NCBI GenBank assembly: GCA_947590905.1 | Contig: CANQCU010000001.1 | Coordinates: forward strand, 82,613-146,612 | Reading direction: 5' to 3' | Length of the DNA: 64,000 nucleotides | Source: an uncultured Clostridia bacterium | Lineage (GTDB): Bacteria > Bacillota > Clostridia > TANB77 > CAG-508 | Shown: positions 42,206 to 52,456 of the stretch, one piece after another | Numbering within the stretch: the stretch's first letter is position 1 | Layout: every line of letters begins with the position of its first letter | Position numbers and translations under genes: made by a program | The notes under the pieces: model-generated | Database searches by the model: none | What the model was told of the DNA's origin: nothing | The model's input: the letters and a program-made list of their open reading frames with translations, nothing else

Positions 42206-43032
42206 TCTCCTAATAATTTTATTTTCTCAGCATTGTTAAGTATATCTAATTGATATTTCGCAATTTGACTTAATATTTCAAATCTTTCTTCTTTACTTTT
42301 TCCTTCTTTAATTAATTCAGCATTATGTGATTCTAAATTAGATAATACTGTTAATTCATTAATTGTTGCATAATCTCTAACATTAGAATTTTTAGCTAAA
42401 TCGGGATTAAGTTCTCTCCATTTTTTTGCAGTTGTTTTGAAAATAATTACATTTAAAATATCTGCTTCTTCTGCATATTTTAGCCATTCTTTATTTTTAT
42501 AGAAATCATTATCTGGTAATATATAGTTTTTAATTGCATCAGTATGTATTAAGTAATTATTTTTTGTTAATATTCTTTTTATATCCCATTCTCTGTTTTG
42601 ATTTTCTAACTCTTTTAATCTTTCAAATTCTTTTATTAAATATAATTTAAAAACTGGACTTATTGCAGATGCAAATTCAAATGCAATATCTTTATGTGCA
42701 TATGTTCCACCATATTTTCCACGTTTTGAATATATACCAATAGCATTTGTTTTTTCACACCACTCAGTAACACTTAATGTGAAAGTATGAAGTCCAGCAT
42801 TTTTTCTAAACCCGTCGAATTCGACGGAATTAAAATTTGGATTATAAATCGACTCCCAAGTTCCTAAAAATTCCAAAGTAATTCTATTTCTTAACCAATT
42901 TCTTATAATATCATCTGATGTAGATTTACCTTCTTTAATCTTTGTAAAATCAGAAATACATATATAATCATTATCATCTATATTTGTGATATTTACTTTA
43001 ATATTTTGAACTTCTATTATTTTATTTGACAT
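42196..43032 (-). CDS. KilA-N domain protein
   Basis: 278 residues. The KilA-N DNA-binding domain spans about residues 15-125 (ISDFTKI, IIRNWLRNRITLEFLGTWE, GKYGGTYAHKDIAFEFASAISPVFKLYLI), followed by a helical C-terminal region. These proteins occur in phages and as solitary mobile genes, where they act as antirepressors or DNA binders. Its TGA stop overlaps the rbgA start, so it is translationally coupled to an essential gene. It lies between two copies of the rbgA 5' end, indicating arrival by insertion. Confidence 0.88.
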   Translation of the reverse strand: MSNKIIEVQNIKVNITNIDDNDYICISDFTKIKEGKSTSDDIIRNWLRNRITLEFLGTWESIYNPNFNSVEFDGFRKNAGLHTFTLSVTEWCEKTNAIGIYSKRGKYGGTYAHKDIAFEFASAISPVFKLYLIKEFERLKELENQNREWDIKRILTKNNYLIHTDAIKNYILPDNDFYKNKEWLKYAEEADILNVIIFKTTAKKWRELNPDLAKNSNVRDYATINELTVLSNLESHNAELIKEGKSKEERFEILSQIAKYQLDILNNAEKIKLLGEKR

Positions 43033-43128
43033 ATATTCATCTCCATTTTTATCAAATTACGAAAGATAAGAAATCGAAAGAATGTTGATTTTTCAATAGT
43101 TTTGGCTAGTGTTTAGATGATTCGTACT

Positions 43129-43167
43129 ATACCAGTTGATGTTTGTTTTGTTTTCGCTCATCTTTTC
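43129..43167 (-). repeat. 39-nt direct repeat, orphan rbgA 5' end
   Basis: Contains an AGGTGA site, ATG and codons 1-11 of rbgA (MSENKTNINWY), then departs from rbgA at the codon where PGHM should follow and stops about 11 codons later. This is the displaced original promoter-side end of rbgA. Confidence 0.85.
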
Positions 43168-43246
43168 ACCTACTTTTTCTATGCCACCTTTTTGTTTTTT
43201 TTGATATATATAATCCTTTATTTCAAATACACTATGTTTCTATTTA

Positions 43247-43996
43247 TTAATATATTTCACATTCATTAAAAAAATTAGTTATAAAATTATAAACTTTCTC
43301 ATAAAAATTTTTTTCACTTAGCCCAATTAGCAATTCTAGAATTATCATTAAATATTTATGTTCTTCGGCTATTTGCTTTAATTCGTCAATAGTTATATTT
43401 ATCAGATTTTCTGTTATTATTCTTTTCTTAAAATTATTATCTAACGGATATCTAAAGCACATTGAAAAATCTTCTGTTTTTGCATATTTTTCTAATTTGC
43501 GAATTTGTTCTAAGCAATAGAAGAAATAGTTTGATTGTAGTCCAATTTCTAATAAATACTCCTTATTTTTCTGAAATATATCTGCAATATTGTGAGTAGC
43601 TTTAATTCCTTCATTTTTATTTAAAAGAACCGCTTTTATTATTAATTCAATATAATGACTTACCAAAAATAGATAAGAATAAACTAAGTTTGTATCTCCT
43701 TTTTTTATCATTTCATTTCTTGTTAAAATTGCAGAACAAAAGTATGAAATTCTATAGCCTTTAAAAATCGAAATATTTTTTAAAATAGTGGATGGATTGT
43801 AGATCTTTCTAAATTCATCTTTAACTTTATTTGTTATATTTGCAGCTCGGATTGCATCTATTTTTTTACATTCTTCATACCAATTTTTTTCACTCAATTT
43901 TATTATTTTAGCTTGATATAACTTTATTTCAATTTCGATTTTCTGTACTTCCTGTTCTATTTGATCAAATGTTTTTCCTAAATGGCTAATATCCAT
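43247..43996 (-). CDS. HEPN-like protein of unknown function
   Basis: 249 residues, almost entirely helical, with a coiled coil at residues 10-50. The stretch YLFLVSHYIELIIKAVLL near residue 125 resembles the helix of HEPN domains, in which a His lies before the conserved KA. The R-x4-6-H nuclease motif is not evident, so RNase activity is not supported. It lies upstream of the displaced rbgA end and downstream of the solute-binding gene. The real function is unknown. Confidence 0.5.
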   Translation of the reverse strand: MDISHLGKTFDQIEQEVQKIEIEIKLYQAKIIKLSEKNWYEECKKIDAIRAANITNKVKDEFRKIYNPSTILKNISIFKGYRISYFCSAILTRNEMIKKGDTNLVYSYLFLVSHYIELIIKAVLLNKNEGIKATHNIADIFQKNKEYLLEIGLQSNYFFYCLEQIRKLEKYAKTEDFSMCFRYPLDNNFKKRIITENLINITIDELKQIAEEHKYLMIILELLIGLSEKNFYEKVYNFITNFFNECEIY

Positions 43997-44026
43997 TTCA
44001 ATACTCCTATCGCTCTTTAAAAGCTT

Positions 44027-45388
44027 TTATTCATGTAGTTTACTTGTTCTATATCCCTCTTCTATAGCCTTATTACAGTCGTCCTCTATTTGCTTTGCCA
44101 TTTCCTCAGCAGTTTTTTCTCCATACAATAAGTCTCTTATATCTTTGTAAAATACTTCTCTTACTTTTCTCCATGCAGGAGCATTTCCTGTAAAATTCCA
44201 GTTGTTTTCATTATTATCTATATATTTTTGTACATCTTTTAGTTCTTCTGCATATTTAAGAGCAATCTTATTACTTGCTGGAATTGAACCTGCAGAATAC
44301 TCTAAACATTCCTCATTTTCGTAAACAAATTTAACAAAATCCTTTGCTACTTTTAATCTTTCCTCATCTCCGTTATCGAATACTTCAAATCCTGTAAGGA
44401 ATGTTGTATTGAAACCTTTTCCATCTATAGAAGGGAAATTTACATGTCCATAATTAATACCTGATTTTCTAAGTGATACATCAAGTACAGCATTATTTAT
44501 ATAAATAGCTAACTGTCCATTCATAAATAAATTATAGCAATCATTTATCTCTAAGCTTTCAGCATTAGCTGGAAAGTATCCTTTTTTATTTGAGTCCATT
44601 AACCATTGTACAGCTTTTATTCCCTCTGGTGTAGTTAATTTTACTCTTCCATTTTCATCAAAGAATGTACTTCCTCTACTACGAAGAAGTGTAATTACAT
44701 GTGTATCTCCCATTTCGTTTTTTCCATACATTAGCATTGGATATGTATTTTCAGGCAACTTTTTTTGCAAAGTTGAAAGTATTGTCTCAAAATCATCTAA
44801 TGACCAATTTTGAATAACATCTTTATCTGTTACATATCTATCAAGTCCAACTTGTCTAAATAAGTCTTTGTTATAGCATAATACATTTTGCATTCCTGTA
44901 AATGGCATCATATATGTTTTACCATTTATTTTGCTAATATCCCAATAACTATCTGCAATATCATTTCTAATTTCATCTGAAATAATATCATCCAATGGTG
45001 CAACATTTCCTGTATGAATATATGTTGACATATTGAAGTATTCTTCATATAAAATATCTGTTGCCTGTTCTGTGCCAAAACAACCTATTATTTTGTCATC
45101 TTCTTCTGCTTTTGCAAATTGTATAACATTAACTTTTACATTTGCATCCTTGTATTCTTCCTCAAATTTTTTTGCCATTATTTTCATAAGTGTATATGAA
45201 TCAATTATGTCTTTATCCTTAAATGATGATATTTGTAATACTGGTGTTTTTATTATTAATGAAATCTCTGGTTTTTCTTTCTGATCTTGTTGTTGCAACT
45301 TTTTCAAATTATTGTTTCTTACTACGAAGCATACTCCCAACACTAATACTACAAAACAAGCTAGAATAATAATAGTTTTTTTATTCAT
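44027..45388 (-). CDS. Extracellular solute-binding protein (family 1)
   Basis: 453 residues. The N-terminal hydrophobic segment (residues 5-22, ending VLGVC) may be a signal or anchor; the Cys could be a weak lipobox. The rest has the sugar-ABC binding-protein pattern: YMMPFTGMQNVLCYNKDLFRQVGL, TPEGIKAVQWLMDSNKKG, FMNGQLAIYINN and WRKVREVFY. No permease genes are nearby. It starts 14 nt after the hybrid kinase gene, so it probably supplies a ligand signal to that kinase. Confidence 0.83.
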   Translation of the reverse strand: MNKKTIIILACFVVLVLGVCFVVRNNNLKKLQQQDQKEKPEISLIIKTPVLQISSFKDKDIIDSYTLMKIMAKKFEEEYKDANVKVNVIQFAKAEEDDKIIGCFGTEQATDILYEEYFNMSTYIHTGNVAPLDDIISDEIRNDIADSYWDISKINGKTYMMPFTGMQNVLCYNKDLFRQVGLDRYVTDKDVIQNWSLDDFETILSTLQKKLPENTYPMLMYGKNEMGDTHVITLLRSRGSTFFDENGRVKLTTPEGIKAVQWLMDSNKKGYFPANAESLEINDCYNLFMNGQLAIYINNAVLDVSLRKSGINYGHVNFPSIDGKGFNTTFLTGFEVFDNGDEERLKVAKDFVKFVYENEECLEYSAGSIPASNKIALKYAEELKDVQKYIDNNENNWNFTGNAPAWRKVREVFYKDIRDLLYGEKTAEEMAKQIEDDCNKAIEEGYRTSKLHE

Positions 45389-45402
45389 TTGTTTTCCTCC
45401 TC

Positions 45403-48034
45403 TTATTTTAATATTTCCTTTAGTGCTTCTACTAGTTTTGGAACATCTATTGGTTTTGCTAGATGTCCATTCATTCCTGCATCTTTTGCTGCTTTTTTGT
45501 CTTCTTCAAAAGCGTTTGCTGTCATTGCTAATATAGGGATATTGGCAATTTGTTTGTTCTTAAAATTACGAATTGTTCTTGTTGCCTCATAACCGTTCAT
45601 TATAGGCATTTGAATATCCATTAATACTATGTCAAAATATCCAGGTTCAGACTTTTCTAGCATTTCACATGCAACTTTACCATTTTCTGCATTTTCAACT
45701 AAAAAGCCAAAATCTTGCAAATATTCAGTAGCTATTTCTCTATTCATCATATTGTCTTCTACGAGAAGTATTCTCTTACCAGAAAAATCTACATTTTCTT
45801 GTTCTTCTTCATTCTTTTGCTCTTCAATTTCAAAAACTTTTAATAAAACTCGTGTTAAATCTGATGGGAATAGTGGTTTACTAATAAATTCTGTAACTCC
45901 TGCTTCCTTCGCTTCTTCTTCAATCTCTCCCCAATCATAAGCTGAAAGCATTATTATTTTTGGTTCTTTTCCTACTATTTTGCGAATACGTCTTGTTGTT
46001 TCAACACCATTCATTTCTGGCATTAACCAATCTATTATATAGATTTTATATTCATCATCCATTTGAAGTGCTTCTTTTGCACGAACTACTGCTTCTTTTC
46101 CATGCATTGACCATTCTGATTTTAGTCCTAGCTGTCTTAACATATATGCAATACTTTGACAAGAATCTAAATCATCATCAACAACTAAAGCATGCATTCC
46201 TTTTATTTTTTCGATTTCTTGTATTTCTTTATGTTCCTTTTGCAATTTTAACTCTAATGTAACTATAAATTCTGTTCCCTTTCCTACTTCACTTTCTACT
46301 TTAATGTCTCCACCCATCATATCTACAATATTTTTAGTAATTGACATTCCGAAGTCCTGTTCCCTGGATTCCACTTACTGTTGAATTACGTTCTCTTGCA
46401 AATGGTTCAAATATTTCTTTTAAAAATTCTTTACTTATTCCTATACCATTATCTTTGATTCTAAATTCATAAAGTCCATAACCTTTTTTAGATATTGGCT
46501 TTTGGGTAATACGGATTGATATTGTTCCTCCTGGTTCTGTGAACTTTATTGCATTTGATAAAAGATTAATTAGTATCTGATTAATTCTTAATTTATCACA
46601 ATAAATATTTTCATCTGTTACATTTACTGTATCTATTACAAATTCCATCTGCTTTGCTTTTACATCTGCTTGTACTATATTTCTAATGCTATGAAGTATT
46701 TCTGCAAGATTTTCTTCTTTTTCTTCAATACTTACTTTTCCAGATTCAATTCTACTCATGTCTAGTACATCATTTATCAATGAAAGCAAGTGGTTTGATG
46801 ATTGTGTAATTTTATCTAAATAATCCTCTATACGTTCTTTATTATTTAAATTATTTTTTGCAAGTGAAGTATATCCAATAATCGCATTCATTGGAGTACG
46901 AATATCATGTGACATGTTATTTAAGAAAGTCGTCTTAGCTCTATTTGCCTGTTCTGCTAAAACAAGAGCTGATTCTAGTTCGTCTCTATGTTTTATTTCA
47001 AACTTCATAGAATTCTTTTGAGAACGATTTCTAAATACTAAAATAATAACTACACCAATTGTAATTAATACTGTAAAAATTAATACGGTAAGCATGTGTA
47101 ACATATCACTACTTTGTGCCTGATATATTGAAAGTGGTAAAGACATAATGCAATACCAATCAACTTCAGTCATTGGTGTACATACCATTATACGTTCTTG
47201 ACCTTCTAATACATATTCAAGTGAAAAGCTTTCTCTTGCTTCGATTTTTTTATGTACATCATCTAGTGTCATTCCTCCGCCAAGCCCTTCTCTACTTATT
47301 ACTGTATAAAAATTTTCTCTTTCAAATAAGTTTCTATCCTGATATATTGATACTAAATAAATTCCGTCTTTGTCAATAACACTACTGTATCCTTGTCCTC
47401 CATAGCTTTCAATTTTCAATTCTTCTGTTAAGTTTCCAATCTCAAAATATCCTGCTACATATATAAAACGATTTCCTGCTACTGTAAAAGGTTCTATTTT
47501 TGATCCCAAAATTAGTTTTTCTTTTCGTGTATCTGCCGCAAAATTGTCACTATTGTCTCTTCTATATACAAATCTATCATTAGATGAACTCTTACAAAGT
47601 TCTAATAAATCTTGTTCTTCTTTTACTGAATAGTTACTACTAAATATCTTGCCTTCTTCTGATATTAGAATAATTTCTAAGCTTTCTGTTCCTTCTTTTT
47701 TTATATTCAATTGTTTTAACATATCATTTGTATCAGTAAATTTATTTTGTCTTATTTCTTTTGCTATTCCTTCAATGTGTGACCATCTATGCTCTAATCC
47801 AGAAATAATTGATTTTTCGTCATGCTTGCATATTTCTCTCATATTAGCAATAGAAATTTCAACAATTTTATCAGTAAGAAGTGCTGAAAATATTTGGTAT
47901 GAAAAATAAATAGCAATTGCAGTAATAATTGTTACTATAAGAATAATTAAATTTCCTCTTTTAATATTTTTAGCTTTCTGTTTAATGTTTTTATCTATTC
48001 TTGTTCTTACTTTTTCCTTATTACTTGAAGTCAA
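45403..48034 (-). CDS. Hybrid sensor histidine kinase with two receiver domains and a CGG +1 frame change
   Basis: About 876 residues. Helix at residues 28-50, an extracellular Cache-like sensor (about 55-300), a second helix near 320, HisKA with NNMSHDIRTPMNAIIG near 375 (phospho-His), and HATPase with DNGIGISKEFLKEIFEPF. C46351 breaks the frame inside the ATP lid (GGA CTT C GGA ATG TCA); skipping it gives GTGLGMSITKNIVDMMGG, the standard G2 box. Two REC domains follow (VVDDD...IIDWLMPEMNG and LVEDN...LMDIQMPIMNG). Without the +1 step the kinase would lose its lid and both receivers. The solute-binding protein gene lies directly downstream. Confidence 0.93.
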
Positions 48035-48180
48035 ATTTTTTTCCCCCTTTTGTTTCCTATTTTATATCTTTTGAATTTTATTTTTTATTTTGTTTTTCCT
48101 ACTTATAGTATTATAATTATAATAACTAAGTAAAAAAGTCAATAATATTTATTAGAAAAGCCTAGTTACCATCCTATATG

Positions 48181-50403
48181 TTATTTTACCTTTATTATAT
48201 ATACTGGCGTTTTTTTATAATCATTCTCTTGACTATATACTACTTCTCCTAAGTTTAGCAACATATCTATATTTAGTTTTTTATACTGTTTAAATTCTAT
48301 ATTTCCGACATATATATATGATATATTATATTTTTCGATTAATTCTTTTACTGCATTTTCGTTATTTGACTCATATATAGTAGATATATCTTTTAACCTT
48401 GTTTTCATTTCTTCTGTTGGTTGATAATTTTCATCTGCTCTCCACACCCATTCATGTGCATACCATCCCAATACTGTTGGATTCGCAGTAAATACAGATA
48501 TTCTTGTATCTGGTTTATAACTACTAGAAGCATTAGTTTCTTCTAGTATGACAGAGTCTCTATCTATATTTTCTTTTATCCATTGAATTGCTTCATAATC
48601 ATCTGGTAATTCTTTTTTAATATAGCTCTCAGCATTTTCTTTTATATCTACACTTTCCTTCTTAAAATCATTAGTAACATATTTTGTAGCCTCTATTCCG
48701 TATCCTAATGTTGTTATAAATACTACAAGAATAGCTAAGATTAATACTTTACTAATTTTTGGTATTTTTTCATATAAATATTTAACTAAAATATAACTTG
48801 TACAAATATGGAACAAACTAATTGCATTAAATGTAAGTTTAAAAACTGTATTTGCTCTTTTGTAAGACTCTCCATATATGTCTTTTAAATATATTAACTC
48901 TGGTAATATCACTAGACCTATTGCACATATACCTAGAATTATTATATATATATCTGATAAATCCATATTTTTTATATATTCAAATATTTTTACTTTATTT
49001 GCTTTTTTGTCTTTGAAGAATCTATATAAAAGAATTCCAATATTAATAAGTATACAAACTACAGGTAATGCCCAAAGTACTGCTAACTGGTAAAATGGAG
49101 TCATTACATGTGTAAAATATACTTTTGTAGCACTTATATATAGACCTATTGAAAATAATAAAGAGCTAATTTCTTCTATAACTACTATTTCAAAAAGTTG
49201 CGCTATTGTTATCAAAAATTTTTGTTTTATGTCTTTACATTTGATAAAATTCTTTACTCCAATAACAGCTCCTATAATGACTAAGTAAATCGGGAAGTCC
49301 CAATAATTTGTCATTTTTTGAATGGCTAGTAAAATTCCTATTATAAATATATTTGGGCTTAACAGGTTTTTCTTTTTCCCCTCATTTTCTTCTTTATCAG
49401 AAAGCATATATTGAAGTAACAATGCTAGCATAGTAAATGCAAACATTATATCTATATAATGTGCATGTAAATCACCTTCTAAGTTCATATATGATGGGAA
49501 TGCCGTTATTGCTTTATCAGGTTCCCCTGTTTTATATCCTATATAATAACAAGGATTAGCATAATAATAATCTGGTTCTTTTAATATCATTTTATATATT
49601 GTAAAATATGTTGTTCCTCCAAGGCATACTGCAAGTCCTGTCAATACTGCAATTATTTTAGGTACTAGATTTGAGAATCTCCTTGAGTCTTTTTTTATTA
49701 AATTTCTTCCTAAATTTTCTCCTATTAAATATGGTAAAACAAATGTAAATGCAGCTAATAATGCAATCATTAAGTTATATGTTTCTTGTACTCCCGTATT
49801 AGACACTTTACTTAAGAATGCTGAAATATATTGTCCGAAATAGTAATAATTAATTGTATTTCCCGAAAGCCATATATCTTCTACTGGTAAATAATCTGAA
49901 TTCATTAATTTATTTATAAATCCATAATTCATAAAATGCTCTGTAGCACTATTTATGCTAGGTATAAAACTTCTTATATATACCCATATCATAAATGCAA
50001 TTAAAAAAATTATTTCTGATGTTAGTATACTACTAATATCTTCTTTTATATTTTTAAATTTTTCTCTTTTTTTAATTAGTACTATTAAGTTAATTACTGC
50101 TATAATTCCAATAACTATATAACAATTTAGCTGTGTAAATTTCAAAATTTTTAAATATGATAAATTCCATAAAACTAATCCAGATATTCCTAATCCTAAA
50201 ATCTTAGAAAATATCCAACCTTTATCATCAAATTTGTTTAGAATTAATGAAGTAATCGGAAAGAAGATTACTCCTATTATTAACAATGCTCCCCAGTATT
50301 TAAGCATGTATATAAAGTTTTCTTGTAGCATAAAAAAGCCTATAATAAATACTAGTATAAGCATTGCTAATTCTAAAGATATTTCTACTGATTTTCTTTT
50401 CAT
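48181..50403 (-). CDS. DUF2298 (YYY-motif) polytopic membrane protein
   Basis: 740 residues with about 15 membrane helices. The diagnostic motif is SGNTINYYYFGQYISAFLSKV near residue 185, with EHFMNYGFINKLMNSDYLP before it and AFPSYMNLEGDLHAHYID after it. The soluble C-terminal part has AHEWVWRADENYQP and RLKDISTIYES. DUF2298 proteins are GT-C-like membrane glycosyltransferase candidates. It overlaps no gene; the small membrane protein upstream is probably cotranscribed. Confidence 0.85.
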   Translation of the reverse strand: MKRKSVEISLELAMLILVFIIGFFMLQENFIYMLKYWGALLIIGVIFFPITSLILNKFDDKGWIFSKILGLGISGLVLWNLSYLKILKFTQLNCYIVIGIIAVINLIVLIKKREKFKNIKEDISSILTSEIIFLIAFMIWVYIRSFIPSINSATEHFMNYGFINKLMNSDYLPVEDIWLSGNTINYYYFGQYISAFLSKVSNTGVQETYNLMIALLAAFTFVLPYLIGENLGRNLIKKDSRRFSNLVPKIIAVLTGLAVCLGGTTYFTIYKMILKEPDYYYANPCYYIGYKTGEPDKAITAFPSYMNLEGDLHAHYIDIMFAFTMLALLLQYMLSDKEENEGKKKNLLSPNIFIIGILLAIQKMTNYWDFPIYLVIIGAVIGVKNFIKCKDIKQKFLITIAQLFEIVVIEEISSLLFSIGLYISATKVYFTHVMTPFYQLAVLWALPVVCILINIGILLYRFFKDKKANKVKIFEYIKNMDLSDIYIIILGICAIGLVILPELIYLKDIYGESYKRANTVFKLTFNAISLFHICTSYILVKYLYEKIPKISKVLILAILVVFITTLGYGIEATKYVTNDFKKESVDIKENAESYIKKELPDDYEAIQWIKENIDRDSVILEETNASSSYKPDTRISVFTANPTVLGWYAHEWVWRADENYQPTEEMKTRLKDISTIYESNNENAVKELIEKYNISYIYVGNIEFKQYKKLNIDMLLNLGEVVYSQENDYKKTPVYIIKVK

Positions 50404-50431
50404 TTTCTCTTCCTATTCTTTTACATATTTT

Positions 50432-50899
50432 TTAAAATTTATATTCATTTCTATCTGCTCTTTCGTCAAATTGTCTATCATATTCTTTTCCTTTATAAAA
50501 CCAATCAGTCTTTTTATCAGTTGGATTTGCTTTTCTATTTCTATCTAATAGCATATCAATTAGTATAGCCATTGGTAATATTATACCAATTAATGCAAAC
50601 AATATCTCTGTGTAAAAATATACTCCAGAAACTACTGTAACACCCGTTACTGTATTGTATAAAATTGTTCCAAAATATAATCCATATCCAATAAAATATA
50701 TTATAGCTCCAAGCATACTTCTTTTTATAATAAGTATCATGCAAATAAAAGCTAAAAATAGTAATGTTATTTCTAAGTTTAAATCTAATGGTACGGTTAT
50801 AAACTCTACTCCTATATTGTAACAAAAAGCTACTATTATTCTAAATACCCAAAACATAGCCATAAACATTACAAATAAATAAGTTGTAAAATTTTTCAT
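50432..50899 (-). CDS. Small membrane protein of unknown function (155 aa)
   Basis: ATG at 50899 is chosen because GAGGGG lies 7 nt upstream. Four membrane helices (about residues 5-27, 40-60, 63-83 and 92-112) precede a charged tail (RNRKANPTDKKTDWFYKGKEYDRQFDERADRNEYKF split by charge blocks). It precedes the DUF2298 gene on the same strand. I do not recognise the family. Confidence 0.6.
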   Translation of the reverse strand: MKNFTTYLFVMFMAMFWVFRIIVAFCYNIGVEFITVPLDLNLEITLLFLAFICMILIIKRSMLGAIIYFIGYGLYFGTILYNTVTGVTVVSGVYFYTEILFALIGIILPMAILIDMLLDRNRKANPTDKKTDWFYKGKEYDRQFDERADRNEYKF

Positions 50900-51017
50900 A
50901 TATTTACCCCTCTTCTCTTTTATACTTAATTTAATATTAATTATTTTAACATAAATGAATTTTTTTATCAATAATAGAGCACAATATTTAAAGAAAATAA
51001 TCGAATGGAGTAGAAAT

Positions 51018-51759
51018 ATGAATCAAATTATATTTACACCCGATTTAACCTCCGAAGTTTTATCTTCTAAAAATACAAAAGAATATAATGAATCTTCTGG
51101 TTTACTTAGTTCAAAGATTACTGATATGAGAAAATCTTATTATATTCATAATAAAAAAAATTTATTTAAAATACAATTTTTTATTTTTGTTTTTATTTTA
51201 ATTTTTCTTTGTTTCTATTACATGCATTTTAGATATGATTTATATGTTTCTGAAAGATTATCTAAAAAGCTTTTAGATAATTTTAGTATTACCTCTATTT
51301 ATTCTAATAATGCAAATTATTCTGCTACTCCTATAAGTCAAGAGTTATTTGTTTCTAAATCTTCAAAAGCTGATGTAATTGGAGTTATAGAAATAAAAAA
51401 GTTAAATATAGTTTATCCGATTTTATCTGATTTAGATAAGAATCTTCTAAAAATTTCACCATGTAAATTTTATGGTCCTAATCCAAATCAAACTCGGCAA
51501 TCTTTGTATTGCTGCTCATAATTATAAAAATGGTACTTTTTTTAGTAATCTTTCTCTTTTAAAAAATGGTGATATTATAACAATTTATGATAAAAACGGA
51601 ATTAGTCTTGATTATATTGTATATGATTTTTATGTTTCCAACGCTGATGATATTAGCTCAATAAATCAAGATACAAATGGTGAAAAAATTATAACTTTAA
51701 TAACTTGTGATTCAATAGATAATCATTATAGAACTATTATTAAAGCTAAAGAATTCTAA
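51018..51759 (+). CDS. Sortase, with a CGG +1 frame change
   Basis: About 246 residues. ATG at 51018 has GGAG 8 nt upstream. One membrane helix at about residues 55-75, then the sortase barrel: VIEIKKLNIVYPIL, catalytic His in LCIAAHNYKNG, Cys in LITCDSIDNHYRT, and the Arg in the same HYRT. The frame breaks at C51495 (CAA ACT C GGC AAT CTT), just before the catalytic His; skipping it gives QTGNLCIAAH. It transpeptidates LPXTG-like proteins onto the wall, and an LPKTG protein is encoded convergently 170 nt away. One of two plus-strand genes with this frame change. Confidence 0.93.
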
Positions 51760-51793
51760 TATTTATTATTAATTAAAAAGAAAATTGAATTCG

Positions 51794-51836
51794 CCATATG
51801 TGCGAATTTGCTTTGCAAACCACACGAATAAAGGTA
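51794..51836 (+). repeat. Small hairpin repeat, copy B
   Basis: Matches 14632-14674 at 38 of 43 positions. Lies 35 nt after the sortase stop. The stem GTGCG...CACAC around TTTGCTTTGCAAA is partly conserved. Confidence 0.7.
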
Positions 51837-51872
51837 GCTTAACCTTTTTGCTCCGGAAATTTCCTATGCAAT

Positions 51873-51909
51873 AAAAAATGAACAACCCAAATAAAGTTGT
51901 TCATTTTTT
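51873..51909. terminator. Bidirectional terminator between sortase and LPKTG genes
   Basis: AAAAAATGAACAAC pairs perfectly with GTTGTTCATTTTTT, producing T tracts for both converging genes. Confidence 0.9.
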
Positions 51910-51925
51910 ATTTTATTATAAACAA

Positions 51926-52276
51926 TTATTTTACATCATAATCTCTAACTTTTTTATAAGTATAGATAGCTGCTATAGCACTTACCGCTATAAGTACCCA
52001 CATAATTGTATCATCAACACCTGTTTTTGGTAAAGTTGTATTTGTTTTTCCTGTATTTGTGTTAAGTGGCATTAGATTTGATGGTGCACTTGATGAAGTA
52101 GGTACACTTACACTTTGATTATTATCTGGTAATGATTGTATATTTTCTATTGTATTGCCATCATCTGGTGGTAATAAATCGCTAGGATTTCCTGCACGGC
52201 TTACAGTTGACGCACAACAAATTAATGCGAACATTGCTACTAATAATACTATTCTTTTTACACTTACTTTTTTCAT
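51926..52276 (-). CDS. LPXTG-anchored small surface protein
   Basis: 116 residues. Signal peptide at residues 1-27 (KRIVLLVAMFALICCASTVSRA), a Pro/Ser/Asn-rich spacer, then LPKTG at about residue 83, a hydrophobic helix and the charged tail KKVRDYDVK. This is the complete wall-sorting signal and makes it a likely substrate of the neighbouring sortase. The mature part is only about 55 residues without a folded domain. Confidence 0.88.
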   Translation of the reverse strand: MKKVSVKRIVLLVAMFALICCASTVSRAGNPSDLLPPDDGNTIENIQSLPDNNQSVSVPTSSSAPSNLMPLNTNTGKTNTTLPKTGVDDTIMWVLIAVSAIAAIYTYKKVRDYDVK

Positions 52277-52456
52277 ATGACTCTCCTTTAATTATATTAT
52301 TATGAATTATATATATATTTATACTATATATTTAAAATTTTTGCAATAGTTTTTTCAAATTTTTACAATTTTTTTCTTAGTTTGCATATTAAAATTTCTA
52401 AAGCAATAAAACTCAATATATTTTAATTTCTTAGACGATTTTTTTAATCTTTAAAT

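Noticed and set aside
43247..43996. HEPN ribonuclease toxin of a toxin-antitoxin pair
   Set aside because: No R-x4-6-H motif and no partner nucleotidyltransferase gene beside it; the neighbours are rbgA debris and a binding protein.
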